DNA of 64,000 nucleotides from Chitinophaga deserti (lineage in GTDB: Bacteria; Bacteroidota; Bacteroidia; Chitinophagales; Chitinophagaceae): contig NZ_QFFK01000012.1 in the NCBI RefSeq assembly GCF_003149455.1, positions 88,501 to 152,500 on the forward strand. Reading direction: 5' to 3'. A program made the position numbers and the translations under genes. The first letter of the stretch is position 1; the number at the start of each line of letters is the position of its first letter. Positions 53,420 to 62,315 of the stretch are shown piece after piece. The notes beneath the pieces are model-generated. The model had not been told where the DNA came from. It worked only from the letters and a program-made list of their open reading frames with translations, and did no database searches.

Positions 53420-54271
53420 TCAGTCCCCACTTTGCTGTATCGCCATGCCAGTACTTCGGACCAGCAAATTGTCTGCGAATGAGCCGATCACCCTGTAAAG
53501 CTGTGCAGGATTATCATAAAACACAAAATGATTACTGTCGGGGATTTCAGCCATGGCTACATCCACAGCAGTCAGTTGCGGGAGATATGAAAGCGCCCGG
53601 TTTTCGCTTCCGTAAATAAAGATGCGTGGTACCGGAAGTTGCAGGAATTGCTGTAGCAAACCACCGTCTGCAGAATACTGAACTGTCTGGAAAGAATAGT
53701 GATAGTACGCTGTGGAATTTGTATTTAACTCCAGGTTATTGGCAATAATATGGTAGCCGGTGTTCCCCCGGGTTTTCATTTCCCGGATCGTTTTCGGGAA
53801 AACAACATCCACGAATTCTGCATGCGAAAATTGCACGACTTTACTGGAAAACATGCAATCTTCCGGTAAAAGGTTTCCTTCAATATTCACATATCCTTTT
53901 ACCCGGGAAAGGCCTGGTGTACGGAGGTACAGTAATGTAGTGAGGCCGCCCATACTGGTGCCGGTCAATAGGAATTGCTGCAGCCCAACCGCATCGATGA
54001 ATTGTGCCGTGATGGCAGCGAGATCATCGACCTGGAGCGGCATGTCATTGTAGTAAGTGCTGTTACCAGTGCCCGGGTTGTCAAATGCCGTGAGTGAATA
54101 ACCTGCCAGGGCGGGAGATTTGCAGGCTTCCCAGTAATTTTCTTTTGCTCCGCCAAGGCCATGCACGAAAAGGATCTCGCCTTTATTACCGGGCCGGTGG
54201 AAATACTCGATCCGGAAAGGTTTGTTGTTGTAATGGATCGTTACAGTATCGATCAATGGGGTTGCTGACAT
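53420..54271 (-). CDS. Alpha/beta hydrolase
   Basis: A 283-residue hydrolase. The oxyanion segment FVHGLGGAKENYWEA lies near residue 35, the nucleophile elbow LLTGTSMGGLTT holds the Ser, and the C-terminal IPDSNHFVFYDNP supplies the catalytic His. No signal peptide. The ATG at 54271 is taken over an earlier frame opening at 54316 that has no family match. It follows the M19 dipeptidase on the same strand by 62 bp and may be the last gene of that group. Substrate unknown. Confidence 0.88.
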   Translation of the reverse strand: MSATPLIDTVTIHYNNKPFRIEYFHRPGNKGEILFVHGLGGAKENYWEACKSPALAGYSLTAFDNPGTGNSTYYNDMPLQVDDLAAITAQFIDAVGLQQFLLTGTSMGGLTTLLYLRTPGLSRVKGYVNIEGNLLPEDCMFSSKVVQFSHAEFVDVVFPKTIREMKTRGNTGYHIIANNLELNTNSTAYYHYSFQTVQYSADGGLLQQFLQLPVPRIFIYGSENRALSYLPQLTAVDVAMAEIPDSNHFVFYDNPAQLYRVIGSFADNLLVRSTGMAIQQSGD

Positions 54272-54333
54272 GGTTTGGTATTGGGGATGAAGAAGAACGG
54301 CCATGCTGTGAAGCATAGCCGTTGCTATTAATG

Positions 54334-55410
54334 TTATTTCCAGGCGTCCAGCAAAAAGCGGATCCAGTTTTTGTACATGATATTATCGATATCGGTATTC
54401 TTATATCCACGCTGCCGCAGGATGTCGGGTACTTTCTGCAGGCCCGCGATAGTACCGAGGTCTTTGGGAGATTGTTCGGTACCGAAAGCCCCGTCGAGAT
54501 CAGAGCCTATGGCGGCATGCTGACTGTTCCCTGCCAGCTGGCAGATACGGTCGATGTGGTTGGCCACATGTTCCAGCGATACGCCGGTGCTTTCCGGTGT
54601 GCTTACACCACGCTGCCACCCGGGGATGAGCATCCACGCATCAAAGGCAGTCCCTATCACAGCACCACGCTGAATGAGCAGGGAAAACTGCTCGTCGCTG
54701 AACTGGCGGTTATGTGGCACAAGGGCGCGGCTGTTATGATGGCTGGCCCAAACCGGACCGGTATAAATATCCATGGCTTCTGAGAAGCTTTCATCACAAA
54801 GGTGGGTGGCATCGAGGATGAAACCGAGGCGGTCCATTTCCTTCAATAATGCGCGGCCTTTGGTGCCGAGGCCACCGGTAGAATCGGTGCCGTATGCATA
54901 CACACCCGGCCCGTAATGCGCGGGACCGATGGCGCGGAGGCCATAAGCCCAGGCTTTTTCCACACAGGCCAGTTCATAAAAAGAGTCGGCTCCTTCGAGG
55001 CTAAGGATGAAGCCTACCGGGAGTGAGCTGGTATCTTCTGCGTTTTCCCAGAGTTTGATATGGGCAGAAAGCTCGTCGGCATTGGTGATTTGTTTCATTT
55101 CACCGCGTGCTGCCATGGTTTGATACCAGGCCAGCTGTCCCTGCGTCTGCGCCCATGCCTGTTCCTGCGAATGCCAGCCGGGGAGGGGATTATCCAGCCC
55201 CACATATCGAGCTATCTGCGTAGCCACACACAGGCCAACACGGCCTTTGCGCATTTCGGGAAGGGAAACGGTGCCGCGGGTGCGGTCGGGTTTATCGGTA
55301 AGGCCATGTTCGCGGTCGCGGATGGACTGTACGGATTTGGTAAGGTCGCGGTTCCACTCCAGGGCATTCATGCTAAGGTCCAGGTGCGCGTCGAAGATCA
55401 ATGATTGCAT
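54334..55410 (-). CDS. Membrane dipeptidase, peptidase family M19
   Basis: A 358-residue zinc dipeptidase of the renal dipeptidase type. FDAHLDLSMN (HxD metal pair, residues 8-10), the bridging Glu in ILSLEGADSF, His in DATHLCDESF, SHHNSRALVPHNRQFSDEQ and GSDLDGAFG are visible. M19 enzymes accept dipeptides with a D-residue at the second position, which fits the neighbouring D-amino-acid genes. No signal peptide despite the family name. The downstream ATG at 55410 is chosen because the region before it (to 55533) is basic and unlike the family. It starts 26 bp after the D-threonine aldolase-like gene. Confidence 0.92.
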   Translation of the reverse strand: MQSLIFDAHLDLSMNALEWNRDLTKSVQSIRDREHGLTDKPDRTRGTVSLPEMRKGRVGLCVATQIARYVGLDNPLPGWHSQEQAWAQTQGQLAWYQTMAARGEMKQITNADELSAHIKLWENAEDTSSLPVGFILSLEGADSFYELACVEKAWAYGLRAIGPAHYGPGVYAYGTDSTGGLGTKGRALLKEMDRLGFILDATHLCDESFSEAMDIYTGPVWASHHNSRALVPHNRQFSDEQFSLLIQRGAVIGTAFDAWMLIPGWQRGVSTPESTGVSLEHVANHIDRICQLAGNSQHAAIGSDLDGAFGTEQSPKDLGTIAGLQKVPDILRQRGYKNTDIDNIMYKNWIRFLLDAWK

Positions 55411-55436
55411 AGGTTTATTCTGGTTGAAATAGTGTC

Positions 55437-56531
55437 TTAAATAAGTTTTCGTCCGCGTGCGATAGGCCAGGAGCCGCCGTTTTCTCCGTTCTCGATCACG
55501 ATAGCTTCGTTGTACAATGCCACGGTGGGGCATACGTGCCAGGGGGTGCCGTAGAGTACATCACCTACCTGCAACGTAGTGGCGGCAGGTGTTTTCACGA
55601 CGAGGTGTTCCTCGCTTTGAGATATCACTTCATAATCCTGCAGGCCGTGGAAAAAGACGCGTTTGCCGATTGGGTTTTCGGCCGATACGGCTTTGTGTCC
55701 CAGGTCGAGCGTAACAAATCCGTCCTGTGGTTTGGAGATCACGCGGGTAATGAGCTGTGCGGCTACAAGGAAAGGCTGGTCGGGGAGGCCGGTTCCATAA
55801 CCTTCGTCCCACAGCAGGCAGGTACCGGGGCTGCATGTCACCTGCTTCCGGCGGGCGTGAATGGGAAAAGTAGGAGTGCCGCCGGCAATAATTTCCGGTG
55901 CTTTTATTTCGGCGGCCAGTTTTTCTACCGGCGCAAAAGCTTCGTCGCAAACGCGGGTACGCTGGGTGAGGTCTGTATCACGGATATGGCCATCGTACAC
56001 GTGGAGACCGGCAGGTGTTACATTAGGGAGCGACTGCAGCGCATGCCAGAGGTCTGCCGCTTTATCCGGAGCAATACCGGTGCGGTGCATGCCATTATCT
56101 ATATCAATGTACAGTTTGGCTTTGCTGCCCGGGTAGGTAGCATGCAGGTCGTTCATCAGCCGGGCCGAAGCGAGGTTGTCTGTCAGAGAGGCGAACTTAA
56201 TAGTTGGATATGCATGTTGCAGATCTACGAAAGCCGCTGCCATTGGAGCATTGAGTTGATAAGCCAGCAGTATGTCTGAAGCACCGGCTTCTGCCACCAT
56301 ACGGGCTTCAGCCAGTGTGGCGCATTTAAAACGGGTAATGCCCTGCTCCAGCTGCATCTTTACAACGGGCGCCATTTTATGGGTCTTCACATGCGGCATG
56401 AGCCTTTCAGGACCACCGGCTATGTCAATCATCCGGCGGATGTTGGCAGCAATCCGGTCAGGAAAAACGAGGAGAGCCGGAGAGGGAAGCTCCGCCGGAG
56501 AATGGATTGTTGGCTGTTCGACAGGTTGCAT
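55437..56531 (-). CDS. D-threonine aldolase / D-serine dehydratase-like PLP enzyme
   Basis: A 364-residue fold-type III (alanine-racemase-like) PLP enzyme. MPHVKTHK at 45-52 carries the PLP Lys, YIDIDNGMHRTG and LHVYDGHIRD are barrel motifs, and the C-terminal TPWHVCPT gives the His-x-Cys metal site shared by D-threonine aldolases and eukaryotic-type zinc D-serine dehydratases. It acts on D-beta-hydroxy amino acids, giving either glycine plus an aldehyde or a keto acid plus ammonia; sequence alone does not decide. It lies 7 bp after ridA and 26 bp before the M19 gene, a clear operon. Confidence 0.9.
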   Translation of the reverse strand: MQPVEQPTIHSPAELPSPALLVFPDRIAANIRRMIDIAGGPERLMPHVKTHKMAPVVKMQLEQGITRFKCATLAEARMVAEAGASDILLAYQLNAPMAAAFVDLQHAYPTIKFASLTDNLASARLMNDLHATYPGSKAKLYIDIDNGMHRTGIAPDKAADLWHALQSLPNVTPAGLHVYDGHIRDTDLTQRTRVCDEAFAPVEKLAAEIKAPEIIAGGTPTFPIHARRKQVTCSPGTCLLWDEGYGTGLPDQPFLVAAQLITRVISKPQDGFVTLDLGHKAVSAENPIGKRVFFHGLQDYEVISQSEEHLVVKTPAATTLQVGDVLYGTPWHVCPTVALYNEAIVIENGENGGSWPIARGRKLI

Positions 56532-56538
56532 GAAAAGA

Positions 56539-57003
56539 TTAGTCTGATAATTCAAAAATAGCTTCAATCTCAACCGTGATGTTATCGGGCAAAGATCCCA
56601 TGCCTACCGCACTGCGTACGCCAATGCCATTTTCCGGTCCCCAGATTTTGGCAAACAACTCACTGCAACCATTGATTACGTGGGGATGGGTACCGAATTC
56701 CGGGGTGGCGTTCACCATACCCAGCACTTTAATGACCCGCTTGATGCGGTTGAGCGATCCGAGTTGGGAAACGAGGGTGGATAAGATGGTGAGCCCTACC
56801 TGCTGGGCGGCCAGTTTCGCACCGTCGGCATTTACGTCTACGCCAGCTTTACCATGCAAAAGTGAGCCGTCGGGTAAAACAGGGCCATGGCCGGAAACGT
56901 AAACGAAGCGGTCTACGATCAGTAATGGCTTGTAAACCCCTTTGGGCGCGGGTGGAGGTGGTAAAACCATACCCAGTGCTGCGAAATTGTCGGCTGCGGT
57001 CAT
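56539..57003 (-). CDS. RidA/YjgF family protein (enamine/imine deaminase-like)
   Basis: A 154-residue Rid-family protein. VYVSGHGPVLPDGSLLHGKAGVDV and the C-terminal RSAVGMGSLPDNITVEIEAIFEL place it in the family, close to the longer YjgF_YER057c_UK114_like_1 branch. RidA hydrolyses reactive enamine/imine intermediates, such as 2-aminoacrylate from serine dehydration, to keto acids. As the first gene of the operon with a D-serine dehydratase-like enzyme its role is coherent. The ATG at 57003 is used instead of the GTG one codon earlier. The Arg seen in active RidA appears as the R of IGVRSAVGMG. Confidence 0.9.
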   Translation of the reverse strand: MTAADNFAALGMVLPPPPAPKGVYKPLLIVDRFVYVSGHGPVLPDGSLLHGKAGVDVNADGAKLAAQQVGLTILSTLVSQLGSLNRIKRVIKVLGMVNATPEFGTHPHVINGCSELFAKIWGPENGIGVRSAVGMGSLPDNITVEIEAIFELSD

Positions 57004-57626
57004 CACGAAATTTGTTTAAAGTTAACTTAATATTTTTTGCATTTCCAATGGAATTATTTGCAGTATTTGCAATAATTCTGCATTTGTCACGATTTATTTA
57101 TTGCAGTTTTGGCAATTATTGGTATATGCATAGCATCATTACGGTAAAGCCTGATATAATACATACATACTCCGTACCTGCTGTAATGTATATGTTAAGT
57201 AGCTATAACTGTACTTCTTTCAATACTGTAGCGGTTTTCCATACTATTTATATACTGTATATATACAGTAAGTACGCTTTAAGTACCCTTTAAGTACCCA
57301 TTAAGGACCCTTTAAGCTGGAGGATTTTGACCTTAAGTATACCTTTATGCCCCGTTTGGTGTCCGAATTCCGGAAATGGTGAATAATAGAGGCCCTATGC
57401 AAAAAAATTGTACAGGTACCAGATCGAAACTAAGGCAATGCGGGCCTTTGGGAAATGACGATCATCATGGTTTTCCGAAACTGTTACCTGTTCATTCTGT
57501 TCATTTTCGATTTCCATTGGAGTATATACCTTCTGCTAATTTGACAAGCTTTCTCCCTTCACCCGCCCTATAGATTCCTTAATCTTGACATTACTTACCA
57601 CAAAATCACCCATGCGGGGCGGCAGT
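57004..57626. other. 623-bp gap with repeats between ridA and the GntP permease gene
   Basis: No gene seen. Next to ridA (57050-57120) is a cluster of TTTGCA-type half-sites and an ATTGC-N7-GCAAT dyad, a possible operator. Then come TATACTGTATATATACAGTA (57251-57270), the 11-bp repeat array (57272-57315) and about 300 bp of AT-rich sequence without recognisable features. Confidence 0.6.
57272..57315. repeat. Tandem 11-bp repeat array, unit GTACCCTTTAA
   Basis: Four contiguous 11-bp units: GTACGCTTTAA, GTACCCTTTAA, GTACCCATTAA, GGACCCTTTAA. Two looser units precede it in phase (ATATACTGTAT 57250-57260, ATATACAGTAA 57261-57271). The period equals that of the array at 21204-21258 although the unit sequence differs. 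Confidence 0.88.
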
Positions 57627-58955
57627 TTATGCCGGTAAAAACTGTTGAAGTGCCAGTACACCGAGGAGCCCGCAAACGGATACGATCGTTTCCATGACCG
57701 ACCAGGTAGCGAACGTTTGTTTGAGGGTAAGGTTGAAATATTCTTTAAAGAGCCAGAAGCCGCCATCGTTTACATGGCTGAACATGAGGCTGCCCGCGCC
57801 GATGGAGAGCACCATCAGTTCAGGGTGTACGTGTTGTTGCTGGATGAGGGGGAGGAGGATGCCTACCGTGGTGAGGCCGGCTACCGTGGCAGATCCTACA
57901 CAAACCCTGATGGCAGCGGCAATGAGCCAGCCGAGTACGATGGGTGATAAAGACAGGCCCCGCATGGATTCACCGATATAGGTATTGATGCCCCCATCTT
58001 TGATTACCTGCATGAAAACACCGCTGCCGGCAATGATGAGCATGATGGGTGCTACATCCTTAAAAGCAGTTTCGAGGGATTTCATGACCTGCTTCATGGA
58101 TTGCCCGCGGCGCAGACCGAGGAAGTATATGGCAGCAAGTACAGACAGGAGCATGGCGATATTGGGATCACCGATAACGGAAATGGCCGGCCTGAGTGCA
58201 CTGTTTGCTCCCATAACGGGATCGAGGGCGGTAGTGATGGTCAGAAGGATGAGTGGCAGCAATGCCGTGAAAAGACTGATGCCGAGACCGGGCATCTCTG
58301 CATTGGTCCGCGGAGTGATTTGCAATAAACCCTGCTCCGGAGTTACTTCCATCTTGCGGAGTGTACTGCCGAATAGCGGTCCGGCAATGGCGATGGTAGG
58401 TATGGCGATGATGAGGCCGTATACCAGCGTTTTTCCCAGATCGGCCCCCAGCTGCTGGCTGATAGCAGTAGGTGAGGGATGTGGCGGCAGAAACCCGTGG
58501 GCGGTGGATAAGGCGGAAATCATGGGGATACCAAGGTAGAGGAGGGGCAGCCGGGTAGACAGGCCCGTGGCGAAGATAAGGGGCACCACTATAACGAAGC
58601 CTGCTGTGTAAAACATGGGGATGCCCACCAGCAATCCGGCCAGTGCCATACCCCATTGAATATAACGGGTTCCGAAAATACTGACCATGGAAGAGGTGAT
58701 GCGCTGGGCTGCCCCGCTGTCAGCCACCAGCTTGCCCAGCATGGCGCCGAAGCCAAGGATGGTGACGAGCGAACCCAGTGTGGCGCCGATACCGCCGGTA
58801 ATGGATTTGCCGATGGCAGGTCCGTTCAGTCCGCAGGCCATAGCCAGCAGGATGCTGACGATGATAAAGGAAATGAAGGTGTCGAGCTTGGCCCACATGA
58901 TCAGGAGGATCAGCAGCAGGATGGATAGCAGTACGAGCAACAGGGGTGATAGCAT
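57627..58955 (-). CDS. GntP-family permease (gluconate or D-serine:H+ symporter)
   Basis: A 442-residue polytopic protein with about 12-14 hydrophobic segments. Family hallmarks are GIGATLGSLVTILGFGAMLGKLVADSGAAQRI near residue 55, GIPMFYTAGFVIVVPLIFA near 112, STAHGFLPPHPSP near 150, RVCVGSATVAGLTT near 345 and MVLSIGAGSLMFSHVNDGGFWLFKEYF near 380. GntP includes gluconate transporters and the D-serine transporter DsdX. The adjacent RidA, D-threonine aldolase-like and M19 genes favour a D-amino acid as substrate (inference). The ATG at 58955 starts directly at the first membrane segment; an extension to 59045 would run into the M1 terminator. Confidence 0.92.
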   Translation of the reverse strand: MLSPLLLVLLSILLLILLIMWAKLDTFISFIIVSILLAMACGLNGPAIGKSITGGIGATLGSLVTILGFGAMLGKLVADSGAAQRITSSMVSIFGTRYIQWGMALAGLLVGIPMFYTAGFVIVVPLIFATGLSTRLPLLYLGIPMISALSTAHGFLPPHPSPTAISQQLGADLGKTLVYGLIIAIPTIAIAGPLFGSTLRKMEVTPEQGLLQITPRTNAEMPGLGISLFTALLPLILLTITTALDPVMGANSALRPAISVIGDPNIAMLLSVLAAIYFLGLRRGQSMKQVMKSLETAFKDVAPIMLIIAGSGVFMQVIKDGGINTYIGESMRGLSLSPIVLGWLIAAAIRVCVGSATVAGLTTVGILLPLIQQQHVHPELMVLSIGAGSLMFSHVNDGGFWLFKEYFNLTLKQTFATWSVMETIVSVCGLLGVLALQQFLPA

Positions 58956-59009
58956 CAGCCGGTGGAATTTGTTGCACTGAAGATAATGATCGCCGGGAAG
59001 AAAAACCAC

Positions 59010-59042
59010 AAAAAAAAGCAGCTCCCCGGTTGGAGAGCTGCT
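59010..59042 (-). terminator. Rho-independent terminator of the M1 peptidase gene
   Basis: On the minus strand AGCAGCTC / GAGCTGCT stem with 10-nt loop and a T-run. Confidence 0.85.
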
Positions 59043-59071
59043 CAATAGGAATAAGAAATAGGAAGGGAGTA

Positions 59072-61663
59072 TTAGTCTTCCTTCGTGTTTTCTTTGATTT
59101 TCTGTACGGTTTGCAGGATGTGCGTAGCCTGTTTACTGAGTTCGTTACGGAGCTCGGTAGTAGAAGCCGCTGCTGCTTTTTCCTGTTTCTTCTTGGCGAT
59201 AGGCTGCATCAGGTTTACGATGTAGTTGTTCACCCAGCTGTTGTTGAATTGGGTGATGCTTTCGAATACCTGGTCCACACCTTTATTCACCAGTGCGGTA
59301 TTATCTACCTGGCCAAGGATGCCGAGGTAAAGGATGGCGGCACCGATTTTTTCCTGGCCGGTGCTGTTGGCGAGGTTAGTAGCGAAATAAGCTACATCTT
59401 CCTCACTGCCGTTCTGGGCATACACATTGGCGATAGCGGTACCCAGTGCACCACGCGCGTCTTTTTCCATGGCTTTGGCAAGCGGGTAGGCTTTCTTAAT
59501 GTCGAGGTCGGCGAGGCCAACGAGGCCGGCGCCTTCCACGAGGTAAGAGCGGTCTTTCAGCGCGGCTTCAAAGAGAGAAGCATATTGTGCGTCTTTCAGC
59601 TTGCTGATCTGCTTGAGGGAAGCGGCGCGTACCGGTGCAGCAGGATCGTTTTTCGCGAGGTCGAGCAGAATGGGAAGGGCGGCGGTTTTAACGTCGTTAT
59701 TATCCATTTTGATGCCTGCGATGGTGAGTGCACGGAGGCCTTCGTACTTATCCTTCATGGCTGCAATCACGGTAGCGCGGGCATCTGCATTGCTGGTTTG
59801 CTGCTTCAGGCATTCCTCGATAGCCTCGCGGCGGTCGCGGTAAGTAGGCGCATTTTTATACTGGAACACATAAGTGGCCAGGTTGCGGCGGTCCGTTTTT
59901 TCGAGGATGAGGATTTTGTCGGCATCCACATTCACGAAGTCGGGCTTACCGCTAACCGGGAAGCTGAACTGATTGGTCTTTTCTTTGATGCGGATAGCAT
60001 GGCGGGTCTTTTTACCACCTTCATACACATCAACGGCAATTGGCAGATCGAAGATCTTATCACCCTTTTGCTCGATGTTCACAACGGCCTCGCCGGCTTT
60101 GCTGTAATCATAGGAGATATCGAGTGTAGGGTAGCCCTGTCCGAAATACCATTGGTTGAAGAACCAGTTCAGGTCCTGTCCGGATATTTCTTCTGCAGCC
60201 AGACGGAAATGGTGGGATTCGGTGGCTTTGAAGGCATTCGTTTTCAGGTAAAGGTTCATGGCCTTGAAGAAGGCTTCATCACCCAGGTAGTTGCGGAGCA
60301 TATGGAGGATGCGGCCGCCTTTCTGGTAAGTGATGGCGTCGAACATCTCTTCCTTGTTGTTGTAGTGGAAACGCACGAGGTGATGATCGCCACGGTATTG
60401 GGCAGATTCCATGTAGTTATGCATGGAAGCGTACCCGTGCTCGTCTGCCGCGTCTTTACCGAACTTATGTTCGAACCAGAGGTATTCGCTGTAGTCAGCG
60501 AAAGACTCGTTCATGGTGAGGTTGCTCCAGGATTCACAGGTGGCGAGGTCGCCGAACCAGTGGTGGAACAGTTCGTGTGCGATCACTGATTCGCCGAGGC
60601 GGTCGTCATCGTCGAGCAGTTCGCGGTCGGTTTTCTGTACAAAGTCACCGTGAATGGTTGCCGTGGTGTTCTCCATAGCCCCGGAAACATAGTCGCGTAC
60701 TACAATCTGGCTGTATTTCACCCAGGGGTAGTCGTATCCGAGAATTTTGGAGAAATAGGTCATCATTTCGGGTGTGTTACCGAAGATGGCTTTAGCGTGG
60801 GGAGCGTATTCCTTTTCCACGTAATAGTTCACCTCCTTGCCGCGCCAGCTGTCTTTCACAACGGCGAAGTCGCCCACTGCCATCATAAACAGGTAGGGAG
60901 CGTGGGGGAGTTCCATGCGCCAGGTATCGGTACGGGTGCCGTTGGCGTTGGGTTTCTGGCTCACCAGTTTACCATTGGAGAGAGTAACATACTTTTTGTC
61001 TACCGTCATGGAGATCTCCGAAGTGGTGCGCTGGTTGGTTTTGTCGATAGTGGGGAACCAGGCAGAAGAAGCTTCTGTTTCGCCCTGTGTCCAGATCTGA
61101 ACAGGTTTGTTGGGATCGGTGCCATCGGGGTTGATGAAGTAAAGTCCTTTGGCATCGGTGATCGCCTCGCTGCCTTCGGCTTTCAGTTCGTCGGGCTTGG
61201 CGGTATAATCTACATAAACAATATAGGAATCGTTGCTGCTGTATGTTTTGTTAAGCTTTACGCGGATCTCCTGTCCGTCGTATTTGTACTGAAGCGGCGT
61301 AGTGCGCGCGGTTTTAAGAAGGCCGTCTGTAGGGAACTTTGCTACAGAGGCGCCTGCCGTTTGTACGAGGGATACGGCTCGGATGTCCATACCTTTTGCG
61401 TCGAGGGTCAGGCTGTCGGTCGGGTAAAAGTGGGGTTTAAGCGTAATCCATGCCTTGCCGATGAGGTGGCGTTTGGCATAATCGAAGCGAACGTCAAGCT
61501 TGGTGTGGATTACATTGTTGATTTTGGTAGGGGATGCCCGGTAGATTTTGAGTAACGGATCCTCCTTTTCGGGGGCGGATTGTGCGAAGACGGGTGAGTA
61601 AAGTCCCATCATGGCGATTCCGGCCACAAGAAGCGCAGGAATTTTTGTTGAGTTTAAATACAT
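59072..61663 (-). CDS. M1 family metallopeptidase with HEAT-like C-terminus
   Basis: An 863-residue exported zinc aminopeptidase. Signal peptide (STKIPALLVAGIAMMGLYSPVFAQ), beta-sandwich domain to about 285, GAMEN exopeptidase motif and the zinc site HELFH (H363, E364, H367) with Glu386 in MNESFADYSEY. After the catalytic domain a long helical-repeat region (about 590-840, HEAT-like) ends in a charged tail. It is of another subtype than the leukotriene A4 hydrolase-like enzyme at 8450. Likely periplasmic peptide degradation. The ATG at 61663 starts the signal peptide; an earlier frame opening at 61732 overlaps the divergent promoter region. Confidence 0.95.
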   Translation of the reverse strand: MYLNSTKIPALLVAGIAMMGLYSPVFAQSAPEKEDPLLKIYRASPTKINNVIHTKLDVRFDYAKRHLIGKAWITLKPHFYPTDSLTLDAKGMDIRAVSLVQTAGASVAKFPTDGLLKTARTTPLQYKYDGQEIRVKLNKTYSSNDSYIVYVDYTAKPDELKAEGSEAITDAKGLYFINPDGTDPNKPVQIWTQGETEASSAWFPTIDKTNQRTTSEISMTVDKKYVTLSNGKLVSQKPNANGTRTDTWRMELPHAPYLFMMAVGDFAVVKDSWRGKEVNYYVEKEYAPHAKAIFGNTPEMMTYFSKILGYDYPWVKYSQIVVRDYVSGAMENTTATIHGDFVQKTDRELLDDDDRLGESVIAHELFHHWFGDLATCESWSNLTMNESFADYSEYLWFEHKFGKDAADEHGYASMHNYMESAQYRGDHHLVRFHYNNKEEMFDAITYQKGGRILHMLRNYLGDEAFFKAMNLYLKTNAFKATESHHFRLAAEEISGQDLNWFFNQWYFGQGYPTLDISYDYSKAGEAVVNIEQKGDKIFDLPIAVDVYEGGKKTRHAIRIKEKTNQFSFPVSGKPDFVNVDADKILILEKTDRRNLATYVFQYKNAPTYRDRREAIEECLKQQTSNADARATVIAAMKDKYEGLRALTIAGIKMDNNDVKTAALPILLDLAKNDPAAPVRAASLKQISKLKDAQYASLFEAALKDRSYLVEGAGLVGLADLDIKKAYPLAKAMEKDARGALGTAIANVYAQNGSEEDVAYFATNLANSTGQEKIGAAILYLGILGQVDNTALVNKGVDQVFESITQFNNSWVNNYIVNLMQPIAKKKQEKAAAASTTELRNELSKQATHILQTVQKIKENTKED

Positions 61664-61757
61664 GCAAAACGATTTGATCAAAAATAAGCGCCCTCCGGGA
61701 GGGCAGGGGTCAAATTTAAACAAATGGCCCAAAAACGACGCAAGCGGTTAAAATTGT

Positions 61758-61765
61758 TATTTTTG
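61758..61765 (+). promoter_or_regulatory. -7 box TATTTTTG of the biotin carrier gene
   Basis: Exact TAnnTTTG match 23 nt before the ATG at 61789, in the short divergent region with the M1 gene. Confidence 0.4.
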
Positions 61766-61788
61766 TACAGATAGGACCTGTTTTTTAT

Positions 61789-62295
61789 ATGATCAAAGCT
61801 ACCGTTAACGGCCGCAAGCCGTATGAAATAATCCCTTCCGGCGCAGAAGGCTCGCCTGTATGCGATGGAAAGGCCGTATCCTGGAGCGCGGAACCCCTGC
61901 CCTCGGGCGGGTTCAGCGTGCTGATGGACGGCAAGAGCTTCGTGGCGGAAGTGGTGAGTACCGACCGCACGGAGAAAAAAGTAACCCTCCGTATCGGGCA
62001 ATCCGTTTACGAAGTAGGGCTCGAAGGGCCGATGGACCGCCTCCTGGCATCCATGGGCCTCAGCGAAGCTGCCACCAGGAAGGTAAACGATATCAAGGCT
62101 CCCATGCCGGGCATGGTCCTGAAAATACTCGTGGTGCCGGGGCAATCCATCCAGAAAGGGGATCCCGTCCTCATCCTGGAAGCGATGAAAATGGAGAATG
62201 TATTTAAATCCACCGCAGATGCGGTGGTAAAGGAGATCCGGGTTTCCGAGCGAAAAGCCGTGGAAAAAGGGGAAGTCCTTATTGTGCTGGAATAA
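61789..62295 (+). CDS. Biotin carboxyl carrier protein (biotin/lipoyl attachment domain)
   Basis: A 168-residue protein. Residues 1-100 form a beta-rich N-terminal part, and the C-terminal 70 residues are a biotinyl domain with the attachment motif EAMKMEN (Lys134), DIKAPMPGMVLKILV and KGEVLIVLE. It resembles the carrier subunits of acyl-CoA carboxylases (acetyl- or propionyl-CoA) in Bacteroidota. The biotin carboxylase and carboxyltransferase genes that usually accompany it are not in this window, so it must partner with proteins encoded elsewhere. The next gene follows by 20 bp. Confidence 0.9.
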   Translation: MIKATVNGRKPYEIIPSGAEGSPVCDGKAVSWSAEPLPSGGFSVLMDGKSFVAEVVSTDRTEKKVTLRIGQSVYEVGLEGPMDRLLASMGLSEAATRKVNDIKAPMPGMVLKILVVPGQSIQKGDPVLILEAMKMENVFKSTADAVVKEIRVSERKAVEKGEVLIVLE

Positions 62296-62315
62296 TATTT
62301 GTATCAGACATCATT

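Noticed and set aside
58946..60589. 547-codon open frame on the plus strand opposite the M1 peptidase and permease genes
   Set aside because: It is antisense to two well-supported genes, its protein has no recognisable motif and its composition follows from the codon bias of the other strand.
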